Source: Ceriagrion tenellum (Eukaryota; Arthropoda; Insecta; Odonata; Coenagrionidae). From it: a stretch of DNA of 64,000 bases. The notes under the pieces were generated by a model. The model had not been told where the DNA came from and made no database searches. It saw only the letters and a list, made by a program, of their open reading frames with translations. Numbering within the stretch: the first letter of the stretch is position 1; every line of letters begins with the position of its first letter. Positions 48,091 through 59,751 of this stretch are shown one piece after another. The DNA lies in contig OY720633.1 in the NCBI GenBank assembly GCA_963169105.1, forward strand, positions 158,053,780 through 158,117,779. Reading direction: 5' to 3'. Position numbers and translations under genes: made by a program.

Positions 48091-49600
48091 TTTCTAGGCC
48101 TATCTGCAATAATTAAATTCTTTGACTTCGACGAACCCGGAAGGGAATGGCGTGATTAGTAAGCATGTATGTATACGACTCACTACACGAATTATTCGAC
48201 ACTTCTCCTAACATGTGATACTACGATGTGATAATTTCTTTCATTAAGACTTTGGATTTATTAAAGAATCATCCTCCATCCTTATGCCCCACAGAAAATC
48301 ATAGACACACGTTGCTCCACACGTTTCAGAGGACAAGTAAAACGTAGAAATTTCTTTTTCCGCGACTCCAAAATTACCTAAAGTCGGTAAAAAAAATTTA
48401 CCGCTGCAAGGTCACTCTGTCAGTTAAAATGACGTAATCACAAGCTTACGTAATTATGAGCGATTATACGGACGCAAATTTCTTAGCATACGAATGACTT
48501 GATAATTTCATTTAATGCCGCAAAGCAATCATTTACGATGAAAGGCACGAGCAGTATCCAAATATACATCATTCTCTAACACGCGAAACGAGATAAATTA
48601 CTATGACTTCAGGGATGCTCCTATAATTAAATTATGATTCATACTCACTGCCAAAGCCAAAAGCGCAGAAACACACAATAATGGCACTCACCTGGAATAA
48701 AAAGAAATTTAAATAATTAGACACTGAAAACACGATAATACATTTCTCCCACCATAAAGACCCTGACGATATAAACCACCTCCTAATAACTATGAGGATT
48801 AGACTTTCACAAGTGGAGGGCGAGATAAAAACATAGTTTTAGTATGTAGCAGCACTCAGCCCTCGTATGAAAACTTGGTAATAAATTTCTACTTCCCTAG
48901 AGCTACACACCAAGGCACATCATAATTAAAGGATGGTGTTCGGACGCTCCTAGCGCACCCGCTAGCGGGATTTTAAGGGGAGGCTTGTATGGGAATTAAA
49001 TTTACATCGATACATCTCTTATAAAACGATTACCATCAAATCTAACATCATCGTAATTTACCGCACACACGCGCATGATTAATCAACCAGGGTTCAAAGC
49101 AAGTCAATAGAATGAATGTGTCCTCAAAAGAAATCTTCCATTGATTTCAACTGTAAATTGAAGGGAAGTAGGCCATTCTGCATTCATCGACGAATTTAAT
49201 TAGGGGACAGGGAAGAACGAGGCTCTGAGATCTTCTCCTATGACTTAACAAGTCTTAACCAAGAGAAGAAATGCGACGAGCTAATGTCACATAAAATGGT
49301 TGACGTTCTAGGACAAAAAGGTAGATGGCACATCAAGCCCCATTCCACAGTTTTCACTCAATCCCTTGGCAGTTCATTTTTCGGTAAATTTACATGGACT
49401 CTACAGTAAAAAAAGTATCATACGCAAACGAAGGGAATTACACAGCATATACCTATTAAATGTCAAAAACAGGTGTAATTTAGTAGGTCTACTCCTGTCG
49501 AAAATGTTGCCCAAAACCCTTTAAAATACACGACGACATCAGTTTTATACGACAAGGTACTCTGCTTGATTGAAATTTGCCTCGGATCTTCCACCGCTTT
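48091..49600. other. AT-rich non-coding DNA, nothing recognised
   Basis: AT-rich sequence with almost no open frames and no recognisable element. Confidence 0.55.
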
Positions 49601-49614
49601 CAAGTCTTCATTCT

Positions 49615-49676
49615 GACCGATCTTTCGATGCTTGACAATGAAGAAGATTCACGAGTCCAGCATCGAAACATCGGTC
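49615..49676. mobile_element. Foldback C, possible hammerhead-like relic
   Basis: GACCGATCTTTCGATGCTT... at 49615-49636 and ...AGCATCGAAACATCGGTC at 49655-49676 are inverted copies with 2 mismatches in 22 bp and an 18-bp spacer. The spacer reads ATGAAGAAG on the + strand, where related elements would have CTGANGA. The right arm has CGAAACATCGGTC, similar to the 3' part of hammerheads from Penelope-like elements. Core position C3 is lost and stem II is unclear, so any ribozyme would be dead. No target duplication was found. Confidence 0.4.
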
Positions 49677-49679
49677 ATC

Positions 49680-50300
49680 ATCCAGATATTGTGACCTTGT
49701 TGTAGCTTCGAGAAGAATTTCTGTATCGAATGTGCCAAGAATGCACCAGAACACATCGTCGGCCTAATTAACAAACCACTTAGCTCCGAAAAATACGATT
49801 TTGGTTTTATATACTAATAGTATTAGTTTATGGTTCCCGAACAGATATATAATTCCTTATGTAAAAGAGATAGACAGAAAAATAAAGTATGAGAGGTGCT
49901 ATTTTTTATAGAATTTATAATAAAACTCTCTTTCACGGCCAGAATAATAGTTTTTGCTTCTTCTGCAAAAAGTATCACAACAAGTTACGGGGTTTGTTAA
50001 ACATGTCGACGATGTAATAGGCAGATGAGAAGTAACTTCACTACCAATTACGAATCCCTTTTTATTTGGCATATTCCAGTCGACACTATCGAAAACTTTT
50101 GAGCTTTAGCTAAGCCACCAAATTTACCATAAGAAAGGTATAGAATATAACTTGTGCTTTCTTGCTTGTTAAAAGAAAAATGTGCGTCAAAATTCAAAAT
50201 TACGAGTTTTTAAAGATAAAAAATACTTGGGAATGACTGATGGTTAATACATAAGAGTTAAGACATGCTAAAAATATGCTTCTACGAATTAATAAATTAG
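49680..50300. other. AT-rich non-coding DNA, nothing recognised
   Basis: No gene or repeat is recognised. Confidence 0.5.
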
Positions 50301-51340
50301 AGCATGCATGCTTGTGCCCGAACATTTCCATTCACGCAATATCCCCGGACCGAAGGCGGGCGTAATAGATTTGGTACATCCTCTTTCAGGACTTATGATA
50401 TGGATTAAGTTGGCGCAGCCTCTATTTCATGTCCTCTTCATTACATTCCGATTCCCGCGCCCCGTCACAGCCATCCTCTCTTTTAAAACACTCGCGGAGA
50501 GCGCAAAGGGGAACATGCTCCTCCAATTCATGCCCTCTCTCACCCACTCACTTTTCCCACTTTCCGCCTCTCCACGGAAATAAAAGAAAAGATCAAAAAG
50601 TAAAGGAAAAAGGTTATGTCGAGAATAAAAAGGAAGGAAGGGAGGGAGAGAGACAAAGAGTGGTGGGATGGAGGAGGAGGAGGAGAGGGGACATGGGGAG
50701 AGGAGAAAGAGAGAGAGAGAGAGGGCGAAAGATTTATGTGACACTGGGAAGAAGGTGAGTGGGAGGAACGGAGGGATGGTGGGAGGAAGGAGACAGGGGG
50801 AGGGAGAAGGATGGAGAAGGGGAGGGGGGGATTGGTGGTTTTGTGGGGTAGGGGCGAGTTGGAAAGTAACCTCCCTTCCCCTTTTTTCATTTTATTTTCA
50901 TTCCCGCCCCTTCCTCTCCCCTTCCGAGAAAAATTTTCTTCCCCGATTCGTTCGGTTTTTGCGTGTTTTTCATCCCGGTCGAAAAGATTCGTCCGGAAAG
51001 AAGCACCCACGCACCTTAAAAATACCCGGAAAAAAATGGCAAAGGGTGGGCATCGCTGTGGATGAATAATGATGATGAACAAGTGAAAGATGACGAATAT
51101 TCGCACCGGACGCTTTACTTTTTAAAAGGGAGCCTTCAAATTCTTTTCGAAGGGACGATTTACTTTTGTCCGAAATTCGATTTTGGGCGCGTTTTCGTCC
51201 TCCACAGATGTCGAAAAGAAAAAAAAACGAACACTTCCAGATGTCGGCCGAGAGGTAAAACTGTCGAAATAACCCTCTCTCGATTTACTCCGTTAGTTCC
51301 TCTCGAATTTGGGAAGATGGGAATAAAATTGGGAGCTGGT
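50301..51340. repeat. Pyrimidine-to-purine switching block
   Basis: 50400-50570 is slightly pyrimidine-rich, 50590-50860 strongly purine-rich with a (GA)n run near 50707-50723, and 50870-50960 pyrimidine-rich. Open frames (50540-51106 minus, 50668-51069 plus) overlap on both strands and are low-complexity. I call no gene. Confidence 0.6.
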
Positions 51341-52035
51341 TAAGTTTTTTTTTCCTGAAGAGAAAAACGATCCCATAAAAAAAGAGGCACAAATGATGGC
51401 ATTTTATCGTTATTAAAATTTGAGGGAGGTAAGGTAATTTAAGATGTCATCATTGAGATTAATGATAACAATCCCGTGCGTTCGAAGGGGAAAGATTTAT
51501 GGCAATGATACACAAACGTGTCCCGGAACTCCGATGCTGATGGTAAAAAAAAAACACCTTTCGCAGCCCCATCTTATTTATTATTAACATCCGGTGAGAT
51601 TGATAATTTACGTGATTGCAACTGATGTATAACCAACAAAATGACAGTCATAACCGATAGTCACTACAGCGTTGGTGAGAAACCTGCCGTCGACTTTCTT
51701 TAATAATACACTCAAGCTACTATAACTACAAAACCAGCAGATAAATATTTATTGCCCCCACATATGGGAGTATATGTTCAAATGAAACTAGTTTACTCTA
51801 AGAATTAGGAAAAACAATAAAGAAGAGCATCGCTAGATCATCGAGGCAGGATAAGATAATTAAAAGCTAATTTATTTACTAATTGCAAAAAAATAGCGAA
51901 AGAATCGCGGCGAAAATTTTTCAGCATGGTTAGCCCACAAAAAGGCAATAATTCAAAACCGTATGTACACCTATTTCTCCAAATATGAGTAAAGCTACAA
52001 TGCTGCCAGCGAGGAGGAGAAAACTCGTCATCGAA
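51341..52035. other. AT-rich non-coding DNA, nothing recognised
   Basis: No gene is recognised in this stretch. Confidence 0.5.
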
Positions 52036-53100
52036 AAGGCCTTGTAACACGGCACGATTTCCTTGCGAACCCGCCAAGCGCGATCTTACGACCCTCACTC
52101 AAAAATCGACGGCGAATCATGAAACACAGTACAACCACCCCTCGACAGGGTCGCCTCGACGAGATTCTTGTCGTGTCCGACCAAAACACGTCACGACTTC
52201 CTCAGCCAATGGTATTTCTTCGTCATTTTCGCTCTTCAATTAAAAGGAACAGGTACTCAGTTGATGGCGATTGTGTGACCATGCGACCACGCTGAAATTT
52301 GATGGTGATTTTTGCATTTTACCTTGTTTATGATAGCTTTCTTATTTTACACTTTAAATTCATAGTCTTAATTTAGTGGTTTATTAATTCCAAGCGTAGT
52401 TTCTTTAACTAGTAGAAATAGTTTTAAGTTTTTTTTTTACGGTTAAGAATTTAAGGATAGGGCTTTGTACAAAGTAATTTTCTTTTTTTTTCTTTCGGTA
52501 GTTTAGTTTTGTATTCTTTAAATATAGTATTTGTAGTTTCTCATTTAATATTTTGTTGCCTTTTTATTTATTTTTATTTCTTAATTCTTCATTATCTGAA
52601 AATGATGATAGAATTGAGACCTAAACAAAGAAATCAGTGGTTGGAATAATTCATAGCATACCTTTCACGATTAGAATTCTCACATTCCACTCATGAGGGT
52701 TTCAACATTAGCTGAAGCATGTGCAATATCATTATTCTTACTTTTTCTCTTACCTCTATAAAAGTCAATCAACTTAATTTCCTCTTCTTGTGATCACTTC
52801 ACAACGCGAGGACTAAACGCCATCTTGGTGAATAATTTCCTTTTCAGGTTTTCCATACATCCAGGTTTCCCGCGCACGGTCACGTGACGGATCGAGGCTT
52901 TGTGATTGGTGACTTGCACTCAATGATCTAGTGAAAGTAGAGGTTCTCTCAACTTCACTCGACGCGTCTCATGGTCATCGACCGCTAGTCGAGACAGCGT
53001 CGAGGGGTATGAAACACCATACAACTCATAGTCGACGTTTTCGAGTTCTACATCGCGCTCGGCGGGATCGTAAGGAAATCGTGCCGTGTTACAAGGCCTT
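52036..53100. mobile_element. 1.07-kb inverted-repeat element, ends over 90% identical
   Basis: The outer 50 bp at each end (52036-52085 and 53051-53100) are reverse complements with about four mismatches. The shared end begins AAGGCCTTGTAACACGGC and includes CACGATTTCCTT. Weaker inverted similarity, including CCCCTCGAC followed by further TCGAC motifs, continues inward for roughly 70-100 bp. Between the arms lie about 570 bp of T-rich DNA with no ORF, and a palindromic E-box GTCACGTGAC at 52879-52888. It looks like a non-autonomous DNA transposon or foldback, but I find no target duplication and cannot assign a superfamily. A segmental inverted duplication is the alternative. Confidence 0.6.
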
Positions 53101-53459
53101 AAGAATGCTTGGGAAAGACGGGTGAGGAGGCTACTAGGATATTCTCAAATTGCGAGAAAAAATTAAGTTAAATATTTTACAGGGCAATATTTAATATTTT
53201 GAATCACATAAATCCTAGCCATTAAAAAGTTAATGAAACGGCGAATTAGAGAACCATCACTGAGTATTTATAACCTCCGTAAGAGGCTTTCTCTTTTCCT
53301 CCCAATTTTTCCCCTATTGGCGGCCAGGAAAGGGGGCACCTTTTAAAATCTTGCGGTCAGAAAATCCATTTCCTCCAAACGCTCTCACCGAATCCCCCTT
53401 CTCTCACCCTCCCCAAAGCTATTCGAACTTTCCAACAACTGCGATGAGACAACGCCGAT
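53101..53459. other. Non-coding DNA, nothing recognised
   Basis: A short stretch without a recognisable gene, repeat or mobile element. Confidence 0.5.
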
Positions 53460-54700
53460 GGAAGTATTAGAATGTTTGCCCATCTAATGGAGTCCATCAT
53501 GAAAATGCGATAATTGCATCAATCAACATCATAAATTGCACGAGCGACACATCAAATTGAAAGCCCCATCACTCACATGGGCCAAAAAAATATACAAACG
53601 AGAAAGGGAATCCAGGTAAGAAATTACCCGCAATTCGCTTTCACTGCGAGTTACCCAGGATCCCGCAGGCGGATGGCCGATCGAGGACTGCCGTTCGCTC
53701 TCCGTGAGCGTGGCTGACGTAAATCATCCAATCAGTCAGACAGTCAGTCAGCTCGGTTCGTCGGGGCGAGCGCGGACATATTTATGCCCGGACCGAAATC
53801 CCCGGAGCCCATTATTAGGGTTTGGCATGGCTCCTTTGTGAAATCTCAATGAGTCCAGACGTGAGTAATCAGGCCTCGAGCCATTCAAACACAAAAAGCG
53901 AACCTGCTTCGCTAATGAGAGTCCCTCGGGCGAAGGAGGAGAAAAACTCGACTGCCCTGTCCGTTCTCGGGCCGAGAGAAATAAAACCCGGCGCATGTAT
54001 TTTTATACGCATTCGCCCGGTGACAATACGAGCAGCATAAAACTCAAGTACCTCCAATAAAGCCCTTTGTATTCAATTATACCCTTCCGGATCAGCGCCG
54101 AATGCGCGAGGTGGAGTGAATTACTTTCCATTGTGGGATACGAGATACGGTCCTCGTCGACCCTCCGCTCTCTCTACCTGAAATCCTTGGCATAATGTCT
54201 GTGGCCGATCGCCGCGGGCTTGTATAAACACTGCGGCACACGGGGGAGTATTTCAATACCATTAAAGATGGAAGTGCATCGAACTTGATCGAATGCTTCC
54301 CGAAGGGGTGGAGCAATATGGAGAGTTGAAGGTGGTCCGACGATGGAAACCGAGCGACTGAGGGAAGACAGGAAAATTAATTTTGAAATATCGAAACGAA
54401 CGTCTCCTGTTCCGTGGAACGAAGGTCCACACCCAAGGCGAACGGAGAACATCTGGTTACTAACAAGGAGATATAACGGTTGGACTCCACTTTCGATTTG
54501 GGAAGAAAATTACGCCTTCCCGATTCGACGTGTATATACCGAGATTACACTCTTAAAAATGAATCATGGCACAATAAAAATTAGGAGAAATAATATAAAT
54601 GCCCGAATAACGCACAATGGCGGATATTTTCAACCATCGCTCTTAACTTACAATCTTATCTCTACCTTCTGCGCATCGCTCCGCCAGCCTTAGATTCCTT
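53460..54700. promoter_or_regulatory. Non-repetitive GC-mixed block, possible regulatory DNA
   Basis: The block has AT-rich homeodomain-like words (ATAATTGCATCAATCAAC at about 53510-53527), a CCAATCA at about 53728-53734 and a CAGT-type repeat at 53732-53751 whose TCAGTC units resemble arthropod initiators. A GC-rich segment with CATATTTATG follows at about 53777-53786. Overlapping short frames occur on both strands at 53748-54057 and 54343-54693 without domains. The complexity and motif mix differ from the simple purine blocks. The regulatory role is inference only. Confidence 0.25.
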
Positions 54701-55540
54701 GCGTTACGAAGCACGATGAAGTTGATATTAAGGCATCGGGATGGGTCCATTATCACTTGACGATCCATATTCCAAAACATGAAAGTTCTTACTTTACATT
54801 TGCAAATACACACAAATTGATCTGAAGTGTTATTTATCATGGATAAAGCCAAATGAAGGAATGCTGAAATTTTGACTGTTTTTTTCTGAAAGTGAATATA
54901 TAAAATTCACCAGCAGACACGATGTTGACGACTTTTAAGGGCGAGCTAACATGATGTATTTGATAACAATAACAACTTGTTCTCGTAATGCTTGAGTGAG
55001 CAGGACAAAAATGATGGAAGGTAAGGCGAATGAAGGGAGAGGGGCTAGCAAATATACAGAATTTATTACATGACAAATCTAGCTCAGATGACTCTTGAAT
55101 ACCCCATTATTTCCAAACTTTTTCCCTCGTTTTCGCAGCTGGTGCCCATAAACTATGCCCACCTGGTGGTGGATGACAGAGCGATTCATCGATTTTTACG
55201 AAGCCCAGCACACTGAGTGATCTCCGAAATTTATACGAAAAATTAATACCGAGCATAAAAATTATGGAAGAGTCACATCAATTTCCATTCAGTGGGTAAA
55301 GCAACAACATGACGTTGAATAAGCATTGAAATTACTACATAGTTAAAACGCCCATTTATTCCAATTGATGGCAGCAGAAAATGTCAGCAATGGGCAAGAG
55401 TAACTCACATTCGAATACTGAGCGCGATCAACAACTTTGCATGCAGAACTGGAAAATATTTTTCACTCAACAAGGCCATTCGGAACCAAAGTTAAATTTA
55501 TCCCCGATGCTACGCCATCCTAAGAGACCCGTCATTTACG
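54701..55540. other. AT-rich non-coding DNA, nothing recognised
   Basis: No gene, repeat or mobile element is recognised. Confidence 0.5.
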
Positions 55541-56180
55541 ACAAAAGAAGAACTCGGACGCGCTGCGTCTTTTTAACAGCGCGCCGCATTACGACCTCTC
55601 GAGCCTTGAAAGAGCGTCCCTGCGTTGGAGGAGAAGTGGGAAGGAGGGAATAAATATTGAGCTCCATAATCGTGCGCGGAGAATTCATCCGTCTCTTTTC
55701 GTTCACCGCAGAGTCCGGCCCGGAAGGATTTTTGGCGCCGGGCGCAGAAGAGCGACTGTTAGGAGTCGTTACGGGACCAGTTCCGACAAATCGTAAGGTT
55801 TCAAATGATCGCTCCGGCGTCCCACCCTTGGGCTACGACCAACCGTAAGAGGCGGCGTCACCGTCTTCGTTGGTGGCGATGGTTTCTCACCTGGCCGAGC
55901 GAGGCTCTCGACTTCAGAGGGCGACTGACTGCGGCTCGGAAGAGAGGAAAAAAAATGACTCATCGGCGAAGTCCGTGGACTCGCCTCCTCTCGTTTCCTC
56001 CCACCCTTCTCCATCCTCCTTTCTCCTCCGAGGCGATAAATCGGACACCGCGCAGCATCTGTCAGGTAACGCGGGCATAAAATCGGGACTAAACGCTTTC
56101 GAGGACGAACGGGATGATGAGGAAGGGGGTGGGGGGTCAGATCCCACTGCCCGCGGTGTACAATAACATTTTCCCCTTTT
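55541..56180. promoter_or_regulatory. CpG-rich block with E2F-like site
   Basis: A CpG-containing, non-repetitive block. TTTTTGGCGCC at 55729-55739, followed by GGGCGC, matches the E2F/DP consensus TTTSSCGC extended by a GGCGCC palindrome. Overlapping open frames on both strands (55769-56257 minus, 55805-56080 and 55870-56166 plus) have no domain. The block could be a promoter, but no transcript evidence is visible. Confidence 0.3.
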
Positions 56181-56990
56181 ATGGGGCGATATACGCTCAT
56201 TGGCGAGATGTACTTCCACGAAGAACAAGATTCTGAAGCTTTTCTTTTATACTTCATCTTTCAATCCTATTCCTTCCCCCTTCTCACTCCACCCTCACCC
56301 CTGTAGTGCAACTGCTCTCTGGCCCTCTCCGTTCCCCGGCAACCAATTCTCGAACCTAAACCGAGCGATCGGGAAGAATAAAAATAAGGACAAGATCGAT
56401 GGCTAGTAATAAATGCTGATGGATTTATAAATATGTCAATAGCTCATTCCGGGGGCTGCCAAAGGAGAATTTTCTCCCCCCACCCCCCTGCTCACACCGC
56501 CCTCGGGGGATGAGTCGAAAGCTTTCACTCCGAGGAATGCGACGGTGCGTTGGGCAAGTAAGCTAAGGAGCTGAGGGCGCGAGAGACAAAAAGACTCGTC
56601 ATAAATCAATAACATCAGAAGGTTGTACTCATGTATATATATGTATTTATATGTATATATTTTTTGGGGGTGGGGGAGGGGAATAAAAAACCCTCGATTA
56701 ATCACCGGAGTCCCAAAATGTTCTGCTTTATATGCATTAAAACTGAACCGCATTAGCATTGAAGACTATTGCGCGTAACTGCCTTCCTCCGCGCACTGAA
56801 GTCACTCCCACGTGCGGCATACACGAATTTAAAGCACTTCGCATAGAGCGAAGAGGACGGGCGCTTAGACTGTCTTACCGCCATATTTTACATCCCACCT
56901 ACCGGAACGAAGTTACTTCAAGATGTGTCGTAGGTAATAATGTGATGGACTGTTGCATGCATTTGAATGCATTATAGCAACCATAAGCGA
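56181..56990. other. Mixed non-coding DNA with X-box-like and AT/GT repeats
   Basis: GTTCCCCGGCAAC at 56331-56343 resembles an RFX X-box, with half-sites GTTCCC and GGCAAC. A TA/TG-alternating region lies at about 56630-56660, followed by a T-run and G-run. No gene is recognised. Confidence 0.4.
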
Positions 56991-58379
56991 AAAAAAACTC
57001 ATTCAAAACATGAAATGACGGTGGAAATTTTATGTAATCATGTAAGCTGCCTTCATGTATTTACATCCTTCGAACATATTTATAATAGAGTAAATTGTCA
57101 ATGAAAGAAAATATCGAATTCAAGATGCTGTAGGAAATACATGATTATATTCCAACCGAATAGGCTTTGAAGTGCACCATGAAGTAATCGCTTGAGAAAT
57201 AAGCAAGTAAATCTACATTATATTCGCTAGACATGAACTGTATTTGTATCGAACAATATTTACGAATATTTTCCTGAAAAATCAAGATTCTATGCTGCTT
57301 TATACTACGACAGAATAAAAAAAAACGTTGATAACAAAGACGCATAAGTCATGTACCGACATACTAAAATCAAATTATTCCTCCGAATTAAACCTAAGAC
57401 GGCGAATAGCGACGCAGCCGTCACAACGCAATGTGCAGACGCAAGGAGCATCCCGGAAGATCTGTATCTTCCAACACATCACGCTGCGGAAGCCGACACG
57501 ATGATTTCATTCCACCTAATATCTATATCATGAAAGCATGGATTGAGATCTTATCACGGAAATTGGTGCCCGAGTTTTTAAAACGCGAAAAAGTATTTGA
57601 TTAATTTGTTATCCTAATGTTCCTTACACAAAAAAGTTACTTGTCGGCGATTTCCAGGGCACTCAGACTCTTAGCCTTCAAGCTGCAAACGGCTATCTAA
57701 CTATGAGGTTAGCCCATATGAAATTTTACAAAAGAGCGTTGTAAATTCGAATATTGATAATAATTCTGCGGAGGACACGTTCATGTTTCAGGCCTTAATA
57801 GCGCGTAGGAGTGAACCGCAAAACAGAAACACTAAACGAAACCATAAATAGTATGTTTACGGTGAAAAATTGTGGAGTAAGTCTTTTTATTTTATCGATC
57901 TTCTTTAAAATATGACTGGAATAACGGAGGCAATTAGCTAATACAATTATTACCAAATTTTGAGATTCATGCAGGCCAACATCCAGCGCACGGTGCGAGT
58001 AATAAAAAGCGACACAACGAATGATTATCTCAAATGTCGGACGCTAACCTCAATAAAAACTATGACAAAGAATTAATGAGAAAATTACTGGTATCATGGA
58101 GTAAAATATGCTCAAAACAAGTCATTGCAACTCGTCTTTTTTAATATATAGTATTTTATTCGTAAAATATTGATGCTGAAATCAATCAAGAGAAAATATC
58201 GACCAGGAAACAAATGTGACTTTGGGCGAAGGTACACTTAAGTACGATACACATCTGACCACGGCCATGCACTGGGTATGATGAATCATCGTTCGATGTA
58301 AATAAAAAATACGACTAAGTTGGTCAATTACCTTTCAATTCAAAATGGTTAACTACAACATTTTGAAAAAGAAGGCCGA
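56991..58379. other. AT-rich non-coding DNA, nothing recognised
   Basis: 1.4 kb of AT-rich sequence without a recognisable feature. Frames do not exceed 66 codons. Confidence 0.55.
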
Positions 58380-58830
58380 ACGCTGAACATTGTCCCGGCG
58401 AACCCGGGCGCGGTTAATTGAGCCTTCATTAGCCTTTTCTAAAACGTCGAAAGAAGACGTTATAATAGATGATCGCATGATACTAATGCTTTCCGTCTAA
58501 GTGATTTATTTCTAGCGCACACCCACGTCTCCGTTGGAATCGTTGGTTCTGTTTCTCTTCCTCCGGTACGCCTCCGCCGAGAACGAAGGAGCGCTAAGGG
58601 GAGGGTCGGCCACGGGTGGCGCTGATGGCAAACCGATTTACCAGCCACCGCGGGAAAATAGTCCAAATGCGTACAACCCGACATCTGTCTGGGGAGCAAT
58701 TAACTCAAGTCATAAGCCAGCCACCTGCGTAAAGCCGGGTTGGTACCGACTTTTATGAAGCAAGTGGCACGAACATTGCCGCTTCGACAGCCGCTAAACG
58801 CGGATGCCTTCCACGGAGGGTAGGTGAAAG
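58380..58830. other. GC-richer island in AT-rich DNA, unrecognised
   Basis: A compact GC-rich segment (58510-58760) with open frames on both strands: 58534-58758 plus, with TTG as the first codon, and 58460-58699 minus. The plus frame reads KPIYQPPRENSPNAYNPTS in its middle, which is not low-complexity, but I recognise no family and see no clear splice sites. It could be an exon, a regulatory island or a relic. Confidence 0.25.
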
Positions 58831-59496
58831 GCTAACATTTGAAGAACGATGATAAACCTGTTGACTACACTTATTTCCCTGAAGCGCTGATTACTTTTTT
58901 CTAGTTTCTGTAGGATGTGCTGAATGAGATTCTATTTAACTCATTGGGAATTAAAGCTATTAGGTAATTACGATAGATCAGCATTAACACCGAGGACCCG
59001 TAGTTAAGACATCAATTTCTTGAATGTGATCATCTGATATCCTAAAGAAGACTGCTCAATAGACCAAGGCTAATATTAAACCAACAACAAATGTAACAGA
59101 CGAAGTTTACCAAGGAACCTACGACCACCTGGACACCACATCACTTCCTTTTTCAAGCTAAATTACACTATCCCTTTCTGTTACGAACTTTGTCTCAATG
59201 AAAGAAATACCGACGAGCATTAACGCAAATTACCGAATACTAAAAGCTCCAAATTTAGAAAACAATCATACCATTTTACACTCCATTTAATAGCCCAAAT
59301 ATTCCGAAGTAATGCTCCAAGAGACATTATTCCAAGTACTTCCCCCTTTCTGTGGAACATTTATAATTTACACATTCGACCAAAATGTTTGCCAACGACT
59401 TTAGTTTTCAATACCATCATGGAATTAATTTATGCCTCTAACTAATTGATGTTGTGCATAGAATATAATAACGATATATAATAATCACGATAAAAC
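58831..59496. other. AT-rich non-coding DNA, nothing recognised
   Basis: No gene or repeat is recognised upstream of insertion B. Confidence 0.5.
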
Positions 59497-59751
59497 TAAA
59501 TCGGAGTAACACAAATGAAAAAGTAACTTTGTTTTCTTCCACAGATTTATTTTCTTGGCACAACATGTTTCGACACAGCGGTGTCATCATCAGGTACTGA
59601 TGACATCATGTACCTGATAATGACACCGCTGTGTCGAAACATGTTCTACTAAGAAAATAAATCTGCGGAAGAAAACAAAGTTACTTTTTCATTTGTGAAA
59701 TTCAACTTCCACTTAGTTGAGCCTCAAACTATGGAACGTAAATCGGAGTAA
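59497..59751. mobile_element. Foldback insertion B with type I hammerhead-like ribozyme and 13-bp target duplication
   Basis: Arms 59511-59597 and 59610-59696 are 87-bp inverted copies with about five mismatches around a TGATGACATCAT centre. TAAATCGGAGTAA flanks the insertion at 59497-59509 and 59739-59751. The left arm abuts the duplication, while a unique 42-bp tail follows the right arm. On the minus strand, CTGATGA (59593-59587), stem II GACAC/GTGTC with a CGCT loop, GAAA (59571-59568) and a minimal stem III AC-AT-GT lie in hammerhead order. GTAC before the core pairs with GTGC after the predicted cleavage site (between 59562 and 59561), with one G-U pair. There is one extra T between the core and stem II. 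The + strand copy reads CTGATAA, losing the catalytic G8. Confidence 0.75.
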
